Positions 1 to 10,320 of a stretch of 64,000 nucleotides of DNA are shown here, one piece after another; positions within the stretch are counted from its first letter, which is position 1, and every line of letters starts with the position of its first letter. The DNA is from Hortaea werneckii (taxonomy: Eukaryota > Ascomycota > Dothideomycetes > Mycosphaerellales > Teratosphaeriaceae). A program made the position numbers and the translations under genes. The DNA is taken from assembly GCA_037044905.1 (NCBI GenBank), contig JBAOKB010000181.1, forward strand, positions 1 through 64,000. The letters are read 5' to 3'. The notes under the pieces are model-generated. The model ran no database searches. It worked only from the letters and a program-made list of their open reading frames with translations, and had not been told where the DNA came from.

Positions 1-243
1 AGCGGAAATCTTGGCGGGTCGGATGACGCAAAGAAAGTTTGAAGATCTCCCACTTTCGCTTCCCTGCGGCGGGCGGGGCGGCCGAGCGACTGGTGAACAT
101 TTCGTGATTTTGTTATCACCAACTGCTTGGACAACTCTAGGTCATCTTTCTCGAGAAGCACAACACATCCGCTGCGATATACCCCCACCTTCTCCTTCAA
201 TACCGATATCCCACAATAATCCCATAGCGACACGGAAACAACC

Positions 244-1287
244 ATGGCCGCCCAAACCGGGACTTGCACCGTCCACCCCATCGCCTCCGAAGGCGACTTC
301 GACAGCCATGCCGCCGCCCTCCCGCCGTCCTGTCTCGCAGTCATCTACTTCCACGCCCCCTGGGCCGAGCCCTGCAAGCAGATGAGCACCATCCTGACCA
401 CCCTCGCCGCGACCTACTCCGCCACACAGCCGCCCCAAATCACCTTCCTCAGCCTCGACGCCGAAGAAGTCAGCGATGTCAGCGAGCGCTACGACGTCAC
501 GCAGGTGCCCCTCGTCGTCCTCCAGAAAGACGGCCAAGTCGTAGAAGCAGTGACAGGAACAGACGCCGCCCGAGTGCGGAACGCCGTGGAGAAGCACGCA
601 GGCAGTCCCTCCTCGACCGCCGGCGCGGGCTTGCCTCCTGCGCAGAAAGTCACCAAGCCCGCGCCCTCTGCCAACGACCCCGTCGCACCCCCGTCCCAAA
701 CCAACGGCGCCGCGCCCGATCTCTCCAAATACACCCCCACCGCCACCGACCCCACCACAGCCCCGCAATCCAGCTCCGACGAGCAGCCACAAACCGCAAG
801 CATGAGCAAAGAAGAACTGCACGCGCGCCTCGCCGAGCTCGTCAAGGCCGCGCCCGTCATGCTATTCATGAAGGGCACGCCCTCGGCGCCGCAGTGCGGC
901 TTCTCGCGCCAGACGGTCAGCATGCTGCGCGAGAAGGGCGTGCGGTATGGGTTTTTCAACATCCTCGCCGACGACGAGGTCAGGCAGGGGTTGAAGGAGT
1001 TTAGCGATTGGCCGGCTTTCCCGCAGGTTTATGTGGGCGGGGAGTTGGTTGGGGGGTTGGATATTGTAAGTCCCTTTTTTTTTTTCTTTCTTTTCGCTTT
1101 TTCTTCTTATTCTCCTCCCTCGGCCTCGCAGGAGGGGAGTGAAGGGTTTACTTGTCTTCCTCTTTTCTATTTTTTTTCCTTTTGGATTTGGTTGGCTAAC
1201 AGATTACTACAGCTCAAAGAGGAATTCGAGAACGATGCCGATTTTCTTAAGGATTACTCGGTGCAGAAGCAGGCGCAGACGGCATGA
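244..1287 (+). CDS. grx4: Cytosolic/nuclear monothiol glutaredoxin Grx3/Grx4
   Basis: Exons 244..1065 and 1213..1287 give 298 aa. The N-terminal thioredoxin-like domain carries WAEPC at residues 40-44. A Pro/Ser/Ala linker (about 110-190) follows, then a glutaredoxin domain with the monothiol motif CGFS at 218-221 and a GGLDI segment. This Trx-Grx layout is that of Grx3/Grx4 (GrxD), which with glutathione binds a [2Fe-2S] cluster and passes iron status to transcription factors. The 147 nt intron has GTAAG, CTAAC (1196-1200) and TACAG. It is a multiple of three with no in-frame stop, so an unspliced reading adds a 49-residue T-run-encoded insert. Removing it joins GGLDI to LKEEF, as expected for the family. 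Expected location is cytosol and nucleus. Function is secure. Confidence 0.95.
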   Translation: MAAQTGTCTVHPIASEGDFDSHAAALPPSCLAVIYFHAPWAEPCKQMSTILTTLAATYSATQPPQITFLSLDAEEVSDVSERYDVTQVPLVVLQKDGQVVEAVTGTDAARVRNAVEKHAGSPSSTAGAGLPPAQKVTKPAPSANDPVAPPSQTNGAAPDLSKYTPTATDPTTAPQSSSDEQPQTASMSKEELHARLAELVKAAPVMLFMKGTPSAPQCGFSRQTVSMLREKGVRYGFFNILADDEVRQGLKEFSDWPAFPQVYVGGELVGGLDIVSPFFFFFLFAFSSYSPPSASQEGSEGFTCLPLFYFFSFWIWLANRLLQLKEEFENDADFLKDYSVQKQAQTA

Positions 1288-2257
1288 TCTCGTTCCGCCC
1301 TGCAAAGCCACCTCTTGACGATCATTTTAGCCTGACGTTTAGCGACGAATTCAAATTTTTCCCCCTCCCCTCTCGGTTCTACTGTTTGCTTGTTTCTCTA
1401 ATGCCTTACATGTGTCACTCATCGCCAAAGGCACTTCACGTCTGGCGTTCACGTGCACTGAAGCCGAAGTTGGCTGAATATCGTCCTTCACTTCGTCCAA
1501 GGCTTGACTTGTTTGGAAAGGACGATTCTTTTGTGGATCTGACGCAGATTACACTTGACAATCAGCAACGGGATTGCGGCAAGGAGACGATAAAGGATTG
1601 GCTCATTGTGGACACGTGAGAAGTATGGTGTCCAGATCCCCCACTTTTAGTGATGGAGATGTGTGAGTGAAATCCATGGTGAGCGCGATCACAGAAAGTT
1701 ATGCCGAGAATGAGTGCTGATAACGCTCCGTTGCCCTTTTCGATGCAGTTGCCTGTGAAGCGATTTCCGGTATCGAGCCGCAGTCGTTCAGAAAGAGTCA
1801 TACCTGTGTTGTCCCGCTTACAGACGGTGTCTTAAAAACACTGTTGAATGTGAATGCGGATGTACAAACAAGTCCAGGCAGCAGCGCTTTGTCCACGTTC
1901 CACGCACGAAACACGGCCTGAAGCGGAAGGCACGGGTGAAAAAAGTTGATTAGGTGCAAGCGTTCGATAGGACCTTCGAACTCACTTGCGCTTGCCTCAA
2001 CAAGTGCAGTGAATCACCTTTCCAAGCCACTTTTTGCGGTTGTGCTTTTTGCTTCTGATTTGCAACTACTTTAGCCTTCGCTATTGATCCTCAACAGCCA
2101 CACGACTATATCATCAGGCCACATGGGTCTTCCGCAAGATCACGCTATCAACGAAAGAGGCTTTCGTCCTACGTCACTCGTCAGAAATCGTATATTTCAG
2201 CCAAATCAACTGTTTGCCACCACAATCCGCAAACAGGCTACAACCAAACTCCGAATT
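1288..2257. other. Intergenic, no gene seen
   Basis: This is the 3' flank of the glutaredoxin gene and the promoter of the next gene. Short ORFs on both strands lack family resemblance and good starts. No RNA gene or repeat was recognised. Confidence 0.6.
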
Positions 2258-3474
2258 ATGGAAAAGCGCGCCTCCATCACAATCTACCACTCATGCGACG
2301 CGCCCGCCACCCACACCCTCCATCATTTCAAAAAAGGCACCCTTAAACGTCCCCGCTCCAACCAGGACTTTCACCTACCTCTTCCGACAGAAAAAGTCAA
2401 CATTCCGCGCCGACACGGCATCCTCGAAACCGTCCTCCGCTGCGCCGCGCCGTACTGCAAAGACTGCGCTGCAACGGAGTACGAAGGCAATGAACTCACA
2501 CTAACAGTCGCCAAATCCCACGGTATCACAGGCGTCAACCTCCGGCCCTCGCGCACGGCGAAGACGGCTACGGAGCGACTCCAGGACGGTCTCGAGCGCG
2601 GGAAATGGATCTTCAGTCGCGAAGCCCCGACCTTCTCGTCGAACCCAGAGATATCGGGTCGAACGCAGCGGTTCGCGAGTTTCCACCCTCAAGCGGCGGG
2701 TTTTGCTCGAGTTCTGGCGTTCTTGAGGGGTGTGCCGATGGAGGTCGAGATTAGTGATTCTACTCCCCGGGGGAATTATTTCGAGGCGAGTGAGAAGGGG
2801 GCGGAGGATGTTCCTGGTTTGCCACCGGGGGACTCCATGCCGGTCGGGGCTTTCTATGGGGATTTTGGTAAAGCGACTGGGAGCATGGATGAGGGGATCA
2901 CGTCGGGCAATGAGGCAGCTACTCGCTACCACCGCTCTTCTCATGAGGAGGTGGTGAAGCCGGGTCAGAAGGGTAAGGAGGGGGATATCGTTTTCCCCCG
3001 CCTTATGCCCGGCTCCATGTTGCGGGGTTCTACTAGTCTTCACCATCATCGCCAGAACGTGCGGACCTGGCCTGCAGACGGGAGGCTAGAGCGGAGGGCA
3101 ACGCAGGTTGCTCCCTTGCCGGGTGGGAGTTGGCCGCTTACACAGCCACAACCACAACGATATCACCACCACCACCACCGTCATACGCCTCCGAATGGAA
3201 GAATCCCGCCCACCAGCAACCCCCAACCTTTTCCCCAATCCCCATCCCGATGGCCCGTGGCCATACCAACCACTTCGACCCCTCCTGGATCCCAGCCTCT
3301 CCCGCCCCGCCCCCGGATCCGAATATCATGCCCACACCCCCCGTTGCCGAAGCAGCATCAGCATTCGCCGAGGATCTCGCACTAAATTTCGCCAACGGAC
3401 TCGTGGCCGATAAGAGGTTGTTGGAGGATGCTGGGCTGGTGGCGCAGGGACGGCGGAAGAAAGTTCGGGTGTAG
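2258..3474 (+). CDS. Hypothetical protein, probably two exons
   Basis: I do not recognise the family. The reading opens at ATG 2258 and stays open past 2972 with ordinary coding composition. It includes a small Cys cluster (CAAPYCKDC). The natural-looking C-terminus lies in another frame and ends at 3474 (GLVADKRLLEDAGLVAQ, then a basic RKKVRV tail). A GTAAGG donor at 2973 with an acceptor at 3145 (CTTACACAG) restores the frame; acceptors at 3106 or 3076 also fit the phase, so the exact junction is open. With exons 2258..2972 and 3146..3474 the product is about 347 aa. The second exon is Pro/Thr-rich and ends in a basic tail that could be a nuclear signal. Upstream in-frame readings before 2258 lack a convincing ATG. 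A frameshift rather than an intron is the main alternative. Confidence 0.5.
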
Positions 3475-5832
3475 AGAGATGGTGTTTGGAGGAGTGGTTG
3501 GGTATGAGTCGACAGGGGAGGGTGGGAGGGGAGGGGTTGGGTGGGTGGGTGTCGTTGTTGTTGTTGTTGCTGTCGTTACAGAGTGAAAGCGGGTGGGAGG
3601 GAGCGGGGTAATGTGATGGGAAGGGGGTTCTTTAATACCAAAGATCAGGATTGCGATGTCTAAGTGGCAAGAGGTTGGTGGTGGAGAGGGATGCTTTAGC
3701 AGTCTTCCCCACGCGCGTGGTCTTCGATCCTTCTTAACTCTTTTCTCTTTTCTTACCCACCCTTTAGGAATCGCTAAAAGGGTTTCGAGACTGATTCGTA
3801 TCTCTTCCTTCCGGGTGTGAAGTGAGGTCAAGAGGTAGGCGGTCCTGATGGTCAATGCGTCATCCTTTCCACGACGCTGTGGCCAACCACGTTGAAATCT
3901 TGGGAGCTTCTCCGATTCCTTTGCGTACGCCCTACTACAAGCCAAAGGGAACGCTGAGTCATTCTTATCCATCGAACGTGCTATCCCATTTCAACTTATG
4001 ATTTATGTCCACGCTCACTAAACCTTTTCATTGCTCTGTCTCTTCTGACTATTTTTCTTTTTGTCGGCTTATGTTTTTCTTTTCGAGAATAAAGTATATC
4101 TATATATTCTGCGTGAGGAAGAATCAAACATATGGGAACTTTGCTTCAAACCTTCACCACACATTGGACAGACCCATCGAAACCCGGACGTGGGGCGATA
4201 TGGCAAGGAAGAAATCGCTCGACTACGCCTCTCCGTTTTCACAATCTTGGAGCCCCATATGCCGCGGAACCGAGAAGGTGACTGCGTAATGACATAGAAG
4301 GACACCAGCTTCGTTCCGTACAGCAAATCACTTTGGCTTCGGGGCATCAAATAAAGAAGACGTAATGGCTGTCGATTTGCATGTCACCGCCCAGACAGTA
4401 GTCGCGCTTGGGAAGATTTCTTGCCTTTCGGAGTGGAGGCAAACTGGGGATGCATCTCCACAAAGTCTGGGGTAAATACCAAGGACCATCCGAAAGTCTG
4501 ACAAACAGCTCTGCAAGCCCTCTCACATCCTACGACCAGGTTCGCCGGTGTTTGCCACATGCGTGGCTAGGTTTCGCCGGCACGTGGTAGTAATTTTCGA
4601 GGCTGGTGAGGGTTGACGGGGTTGGATGCTGCCTCTTTGCCGTCATCTGGGTCGATTGGAATTCCCGGTGTGAGCAAGCCACTTCATGGGTTTGCATTCG
4701 ACCTTCTTGTCAAGCTGACGCTCCCAAGCGGTTGACAATGGTCAAGCCATCCTTCTGCAGAATAGGGACGATGGAGCAACGCGAAAGACCGTAGCTTTGG
4801 CGCAGCGCCTAATCGATGGGCCTCTAGATCATGTGATATTGACACGGAGTCGCAGAAAGTGGATATACGCCCGCAAGCCAAATGAGAGTCTTATCCAGGC
4901 TTTCGTACCTCTTCTGCCCACAGAGGAAAGACTGCAGCACGAAATGCTGGTCACCAGCCGACGAGGCTCTGCTGATGCCGCGGCTACGCTGTCAAGGAAG
5001 CTTCTGCGGCTCCACCGACGGAAATTTGAGGCCTTATGAAAATGACTTTTTCACCCGGAAGGGTCCATTCGTTAGGGAGTACAATGGTACCACCTCTTGT
5101 AGGGTCCTGATGCGTGACGAAGCCAGCAGTAGTAGGAGATGGGAGATAACGCCCATCAATTTGGATTCACCTCTCGAGGTACAAACACTAGCGCGAAGCA
5201 GAATTCGACCAATCAAGGCATTCCCGCGGAGCGAGGCGACGCCAAGGACAGACCTCATCTTCACGATACGTGAGTTCTGGAACTGTATCTCTGCCACATT
5301 GCATCACGCAGACACGTGTGGAGGGATGCTGCCGCGATTCAAATTCGCCCAGGAGACGATCACTACCGGAAACCCGTAGGAGCAGGCGAGAGGACCTTCC
5401 TTCTATGGAGGCCATGGCGGCTTGCACGGCACCGTTAGTACCACGGCCTGTCCTTAGCCAAGGCTGGGCAGATGCCAGATGCCACCCAAGACCGCCGAAA
5501 GCATTATTCACAGGTTCCACCTCCACTGCAACGCTCCTACGCCGCGTTCGCTTGAGCCTTGGTGTCCCTGCGGTTTAGTGCCAGTCACCCCGCACACTAC
5601 GACCGGCCTTATCTTTGCCAATGCCTTTGCCTAAGCCGACTAATGTAGATAATGGTAGTATCTCTCCCTCTCTTATCTCTTTGCCTATGTGCTGGTGGCT
5701 CAACGCAGTTCTGGGATTTTGGAGGCCTGCGTAGAGTTTCATAAGAGGTTGTTAGTTGCCCATCTTTCCATCTCCTCCCATTGCAACTTCTCTTTGACTA
5801 CATTCTCGATCCCCCTTCACACTTGAGTCAAG
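3475..5832. other. Intergenic, no gene seen
   Basis: This 2.4 kb stretch holds only short unsupported ORFs. There is a GTT trinucleotide run near 3552-3570 (just after a GGGTGGGT-rich patch) and a pyrimidine-rich stretch (about 5655-5700 and 5760-5820) upstream of the symporter start, typical of fungal promoters. No tRNA or transposon was recognised. Confidence 0.55.
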
Positions 5833-7396
5833 ATGTCGAAACCGAACGACACCAGCTCCGAGGAAGGCACTCAGGTCAACCTGCAACAAGTTCAGAGCGC
5901 ACCGGCCGAAATCGAGAAGATACCATGGACGAAACGACTATGGAAATCATTCCTGACTCCAGGGTCAGCGCTTCAGATCATTGTCGCCGCCATTCTCGGT
6001 GTGGCGATCGGTATCGCAGTCTCCGCGACCGTTTCTGATGTACCAGAGGCGGCGCCCGTCATTCTGGAGATTCCTGGCGACCTCTGGTTGCGCGCATTGA
6101 AAGCCACCGTCCTGCCCTTGATCGTCACCGCGATCATTTCCGCCATGCAAAACCTCAAAGCTATGACGGGCGGCGACGGTGCGAAGCTGGCTCGATGGAC
6201 CATCGGATATTACGTCTGCAGTACGATCGTGGCCATCGTCCAGAGTATGATTCTGGTCGTGCATGTCTGGAAGCCGCTCATGGTCGAAGTCAGCGGTGCG
6301 GCGTTGGAGGTCGAGGATGAATCGACCCAGGAGGACATCGACGAGGGAAGTCAAAACCAGGCCCACGACATTGTGGTGTCAGTCGCCCAATCCTTCATCC
6401 CATCCAACATCGTTAGCGCGATTGCCAACGACGAGCTGCTTTCCGTTCTTGTCACCTCCGTCGTCGTTGGTCTCCTCATCAAGGGACCCGACTCATCGCT
6501 CCTGCGAGCGGTCAAGGAAGTCGAGCGTATCGTCGGAATCGTCATCGCCTGGCTGATCAAGCTGGCGCCTATCGGTGTCTTCTTCTTGATTCTGGCCAAC
6601 CTCATGACACTCAACATCGAAGAGATTGGAATCAACGTGGGTGTGCTCATTGGAGGTGCTGTTTGCTGCATGGCAATTCACATTTTTGTCATCATCCCTA
6701 TCGTTTTTTTCGCCTTCACCAGGCAAAACCCTTACAGCGTAAGTACCGATTTTTGTACGATTTTCAGGATCTTTGCTAACAATATCCTAGTACTGGTTGA
6801 AAAACTCACCGGCCTGGATTACCGCTTGGGGTTCTGCATCTTCGGCTGCCACCATCCCCGTCACACTGCGATGCGTGACTGCACGTGGTGTGCCCCAAGT
6901 CGTATCTAGATTCACTGTCCCCTTGGGCGCGCTCATCAACATGGACGGGTAAGTCGATCCGCCTTATCTACACATATCAATTGAGACTAACATCAACAGT
7001 ACCGCGATCTACTTCCCCCTCGTGGTCGTCTTCCTAGCCACCACCCAAGGCATGGAACTCAACGTGGGCGACTACGTCATCATCGTCCTCCTCGCAACAC
7101 TCTCCTCAATCGCCACGACACCCATCCCCAGCGCCTCGCTGGTCATCACCATCATGATCGCCAACTCCGTCGGCGTGCCTGTAACGGGCATGTACGCCGT
7201 CGTCGTCGCCTTCGACTGGTTCGTCGACCGTTTCAGGACTATGACCAACGTCAGCGGCGACATGTACGCGGCACGGGTCATGCACCATGTTACGAAGCTC
7301 AGCGATGACGATGCTCCGGATATGGGCACGTATGATGCCGTGGACGAGACGATGGATAAGAGCGGTACGGACGTCGCTGGGCCGAACAAAGTATAG
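5833..7396 (+). CDS. Dicarboxylate/amino acid:cation symporter (SDF family)
   Basis: Exons 5833..6738, 6791..6948 and 7000..7396 give 486 aa. The family couples uptake of C4-dicarboxylates or acidic amino acids to H+ or Na+ across the plasma membrane (GltP/EAAT fold). The sequence shows the first membrane helix (about 48-66), the AIISAMQNL region, a long hydrophilic loop (about 150-175), and the Ser-rich hairpin SASSAATIP after the first junction. The NMDGTA motif straddles intron 2 (codon GG|T), followed by TTPIPSAS and the substrate-site helix AFDWFVDRFRTMTN. Both introns (52 and 51 nt) have GTAAGT donors, and their removal is needed to obtain the last two motifs. The substrate is not determinable from sequence. 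It stands alone on the plus strand. Confidence 0.93.
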
Positions 7397-8869
7397 CATT
7401 TCAAGAAATGTTTTGTCTATGATTCAAAAGGCTTTTTAAATGATAGTTACGAGAAATTCAATCGCTGAATAATCTGTCAATGAACATCCTTAGCTGATTT
7501 TGAACCCCATGACTGGGAGTTGTCGGCTTCTGCTTGAGTGTAGAAGACGGCAGAGGTTATGTTCTTGAACACAAAAGCTTTGACTTGGGGAGAAAGTAAA
7601 AAAAAAAAAAAAAACTTGAATTCCTCTCCCCTTTCCTTTCGAGAAATTGTTCTCCGCTGGCTCTCCTAGATAACGACTTACACAGACCTTTGCTTGTTCT
7701 GCACACAATCAGGATTGCAAGCAAACGTCAAGCACTCCGCCTGCATGATTCCGGGACCTTCCTCCAGTACCTTGTCCTTCTGTTCAACCGAAAGAAACCC
7801 CAAGAACATCAGACGCCTTCAACACCAGTCCTTGAAGGATAGAGGTCGACAGCATGAAGCGATCGGCGTTTTTAGCATTGTCTCTAGTCCGGCGTTCAAT
7901 ATAGCCTGACGCGAACGAGGCTGAGCGAGACAGGCGGCGATTATAGTCAGCCAACGTCGCCAAAGCGAGGCGCACGCAATGGCTGCCACATCTCAGGCCT
8001 TTCCATGCCGTGTGGGACGGGAAGACGAAACTGCCCCTGGCCAATACTTCATCCACGCCCTGCAACAGGTGGAGTGGGCGAAAGTGACCTGTTCAAGTAC
8101 TTGCTCTACTAGGATCATCAGAGCTATGTTTAGAGCACGAGCCTGGCTCTGCCCTCCCGCAGATAAGTCAATACGCGCGTGACGCCTCTGACGGAGGTAC
8201 AAAAGACGGAAAATGGGGAGTTGGCAGAGGACTTTGCGGAGTGATGCAGAGCCCACAACGGATGATCATGCGAGAGCCGCAACTTCCGTTGTAGTGGGGC
8301 GCAGGACGGGGGGGAGAGTGGCGTCAGGCGCAACTCATTGGCCATTCGCCTTCCCTCCCGCCTTTCTTGGTCTCTGTGCAGGGCTATCAGAATCGGGGTG
8401 ACCTTGCATCGTGTCCTTGAAATGCGATTGACTCTTATCGAAACCAGATGAGGAAGAAGTGACGTCCGCAATCTAGACGAGGGGGTGGCAAGACGATGGC
8501 GAGATGGTGTTCAAAGCTTTGGGGCTCTGCTTTCTCTATTTTCGATTTTCGATTTTTCATTCCTCATCCTTTTATTTCCCCCTTCTCTTCCTTCCTCTCG
8601 GCAGGTGTCATTACACCTCTGGTATTTCATTGTCTCTTCATTTTTGAATTGGGGCTATCTTGCTGATTTTCAATACCCAGTCGTCGCATGACCCGCGTTG
8701 AATGTCCAAGGGAAGACGTAGCGGGACCAGGGAGCAGAGAGGAGCTGCAGCGGGGCAAATCTTCGATTAAATTGAATGTTATTTACAAAAAAACGAATCT
8801 CGACTCGTCACACCCTCTTGCGAGAATGGAAACAGCCAAGCGGAAGACCTGTATATTGACAAACCCCAA
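7397..8869. other. Intergenic between convergent genes, no gene seen
   Basis: The 3' ends of the symporter (+) and erg26 (-) face each other here. The stretch contains a poly-A run near 7597-7614 and a pyrimidine-rich segment near 8520-8640. Short ORFs on both strands look random. Confidence 0.55.
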
Positions 8870-10057
8870 CTATTGCAACTTCTTAGCAATCGCCTCCCGA
8901 TTCCCCTTAAACTCCTCGGGCTGTCCCTTAACCACACCCCTATACAAGGCATCATGAACCCCCTTCTTGATCCCCTCCTGCAGTCCCACCACCGGCCGGT
9001 ACCCTAACCGCCGCTTCGCCTTGTCAATACTGTAAAACCGCGTCATACACGTATACTTGACCTGCTGGCGAGTCAGGTTCGGCTGGCCGAGGCGGAAGAG
9101 CCAGAAGATCCATTCCATAAGTGTCGCGATGAGCAGGCCGACGTCCTTGGATAGCTGCCAGACTTGCTCGGGCCGGGTCTTGTCGCCGGCTGCCGCCCAG
9201 CACATCCGCGCAAAGTCGAAGAAGTAGACGGGGCTGTCGTTCGTGATGAAGAAGGCTTCGCCGTCCACTTTCTCCGTGTCGAGCGGCAGGGCTTTGCCCT
9301 CGGCGTCGCGGTCCGAGGTCGCTAGGAGCGCGGCGAGGGCCAGGTGGTGCGCGTGTGCGACGTTGCGGATCTCGGTGAAGTCGAAGAGGTTCTCGTTCGT
9401 GCCGATCTGGACTTTGGTCTGTCCGCGGTAGTAGGCGGATAGCCCCGGCGGCAGCAGTTGCATGTCCCCCTCGCCGAACATGGCCGAGGGCCGGATGGCG
9501 GCGGTTAGAAATTTGGGGTGCGAGGGGGCGCGGTTGGAGGAGAGGACGTGGAGCTCGGCTTGGGCTTTGGTGGTGGTGTAGTATTCCGGCTGGTTGGCGC
9601 CCATGATCAGCGGGTAGGATTCGTCGGCGTTGACGAGGTCGGAGACGGTGTCGTGGATGACGGAGGCGGAGCTGGTGTAGACGAAGGCTTTCACGCCCGT
9701 CTCCTGGGCGGCGCGGACCAGGTTCTTGGTGCCGTTGACGTTGACGTTGTAGAAGAGTTCATGGTTCTTGTGGTTCATGGCCGGGGGTGAGGCGGTGTGG
9801 ATGACGGCGTCGAGCTTGAGGTTCTCGAAGAGGGAGAGAACGGCGTCGTAGTTGGTGATGTCGGTGGTCTCATATTGCACGCCCTCGACTGGGTTCGCCG
9901 GGCCCTTGATATCAATCGCAATGGTCTTGTCGCACACATCTCTTTCTGCCAGTAAGGACACGATGTGCCCTCCCAGGAAACCGCAGCCTCCCGTCACAGC
10001 GACGCGGCCCAGCGATTTGATCTGTTCATTTTTCTTGAATGATTTCTTGGTGGCCAT
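8870..10057 (-). CDS. erg26: Sterol-4-alpha-carboxylate 3-dehydrogenase (decarboxylating)
   Basis: Single exon, 395 aa. Erg26 is an ER enzyme of the C4-demethylation complex (with Erg25, Erg27 and scaffold Erg28). It oxidises the 3-hydroxyl and removes the 4-alpha carboxyl on the way to ergosterol. The 3-beta-HSD/SDR fold is visible: N-terminal NAD motif TGGCGFLGG (about 21-29), AIDIKG, the TASP segment, and the YYTTTK active-site pair (YxxxK) near 155-160. A hydrophobic segment (LLIATLMEWIFWLFRL) toward the C-terminus may anchor it to the membrane. I chose the ATG at 10057 (MATKKSFKK) because the reading upstream is promoter-like and fungal Erg26 starts about here. It shares a 263 bp divergent promoter with the E3 ligase gene. 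Other 3-beta-HSD family members are possible but less likely. Confidence 0.88.
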   Translation of the reverse strand: MATKKSFKKNEQIKSLGRVAVTGGCGFLGGHIVSLLAERDVCDKTIAIDIKGPANPVEGVQYETTDITNYDAVLSLFENLKLDAVIHTASPPAMNHKNHELFYNVNVNGTKNLVRAAQETGVKAFVYTSSASVIHDTVSDLVNADESYPLIMGANQPEYYTTTKAQAELHVLSSNRAPSHPKFLTAAIRPSAMFGEGDMQLLPPGLSAYYRGQTKVQIGTNENLFDFTEIRNVAHAHHLALAALLATSDRDAEGKALPLDTEKVDGEAFFITNDSPVYFFDFARMCWAAAGDKTRPEQVWQLSKDVGLLIATLMEWIFWLFRLGQPNLTRQQVKYTCMTRFYSIDKAKRRLGYRPVVGLQEGIKKGVHDALYRGVVKGQPEEFKGNREAIAKKLQ

Positions 10058-10320
10058 GTTGTTGGTGCCGTGTGTGTATACGTCGTGTGCGTATGTAGAG
10101 TAGATCAAGAAGAGAAGGGAACGGGATCAATGGCGAGGAAATTCTGGAGGAGCCGCCTGTGATGAGCTGCAATCCCAGTCTCCCCACTTCCCACTTCCCA
10201 CATGCTTCCCCGGCTCCACTGCGCGCTCGTTTCCGCTTCTCCATCCGAAAGTAATAAACCCTTTCTTTTCTTCTACATTCACATTCACTCGCAACACCAC
10301 ACACATCCTACACCCTCAAA
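10058..10320. promoter_or_regulatory. Divergent promoter, erg26 / UBE3D-like gene
   Basis: The 263 bp between two outward-facing start codons must hold both promoters. Visible features are a tandem CCCACTT repeat (about 10181-10200), a TG/TA-rich stretch just before erg26, and a pyrimidine-rich stretch before 10321. No specific factor site is claimed. Confidence 0.6.

Noticed and set aside
142..822. 226-aa minus-strand reading opposite the glutaredoxin gene
   Set aside because: Gly/Val-rich antisense shadow of GC-rich coding sequence; no family features.
3382..3972. 196-aa minus-strand reading with Thr/Pro runs
   Set aside because: Low complexity from GTT/GGGT repeats and overlap with the C-terminus of the plus-strand gene.
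4882..5379. 165-aa plus-strand reading in the 3.5-5.8 kb gap
   Set aside because: No recognisable motif, no supporting splice sites, composition like random sequence.
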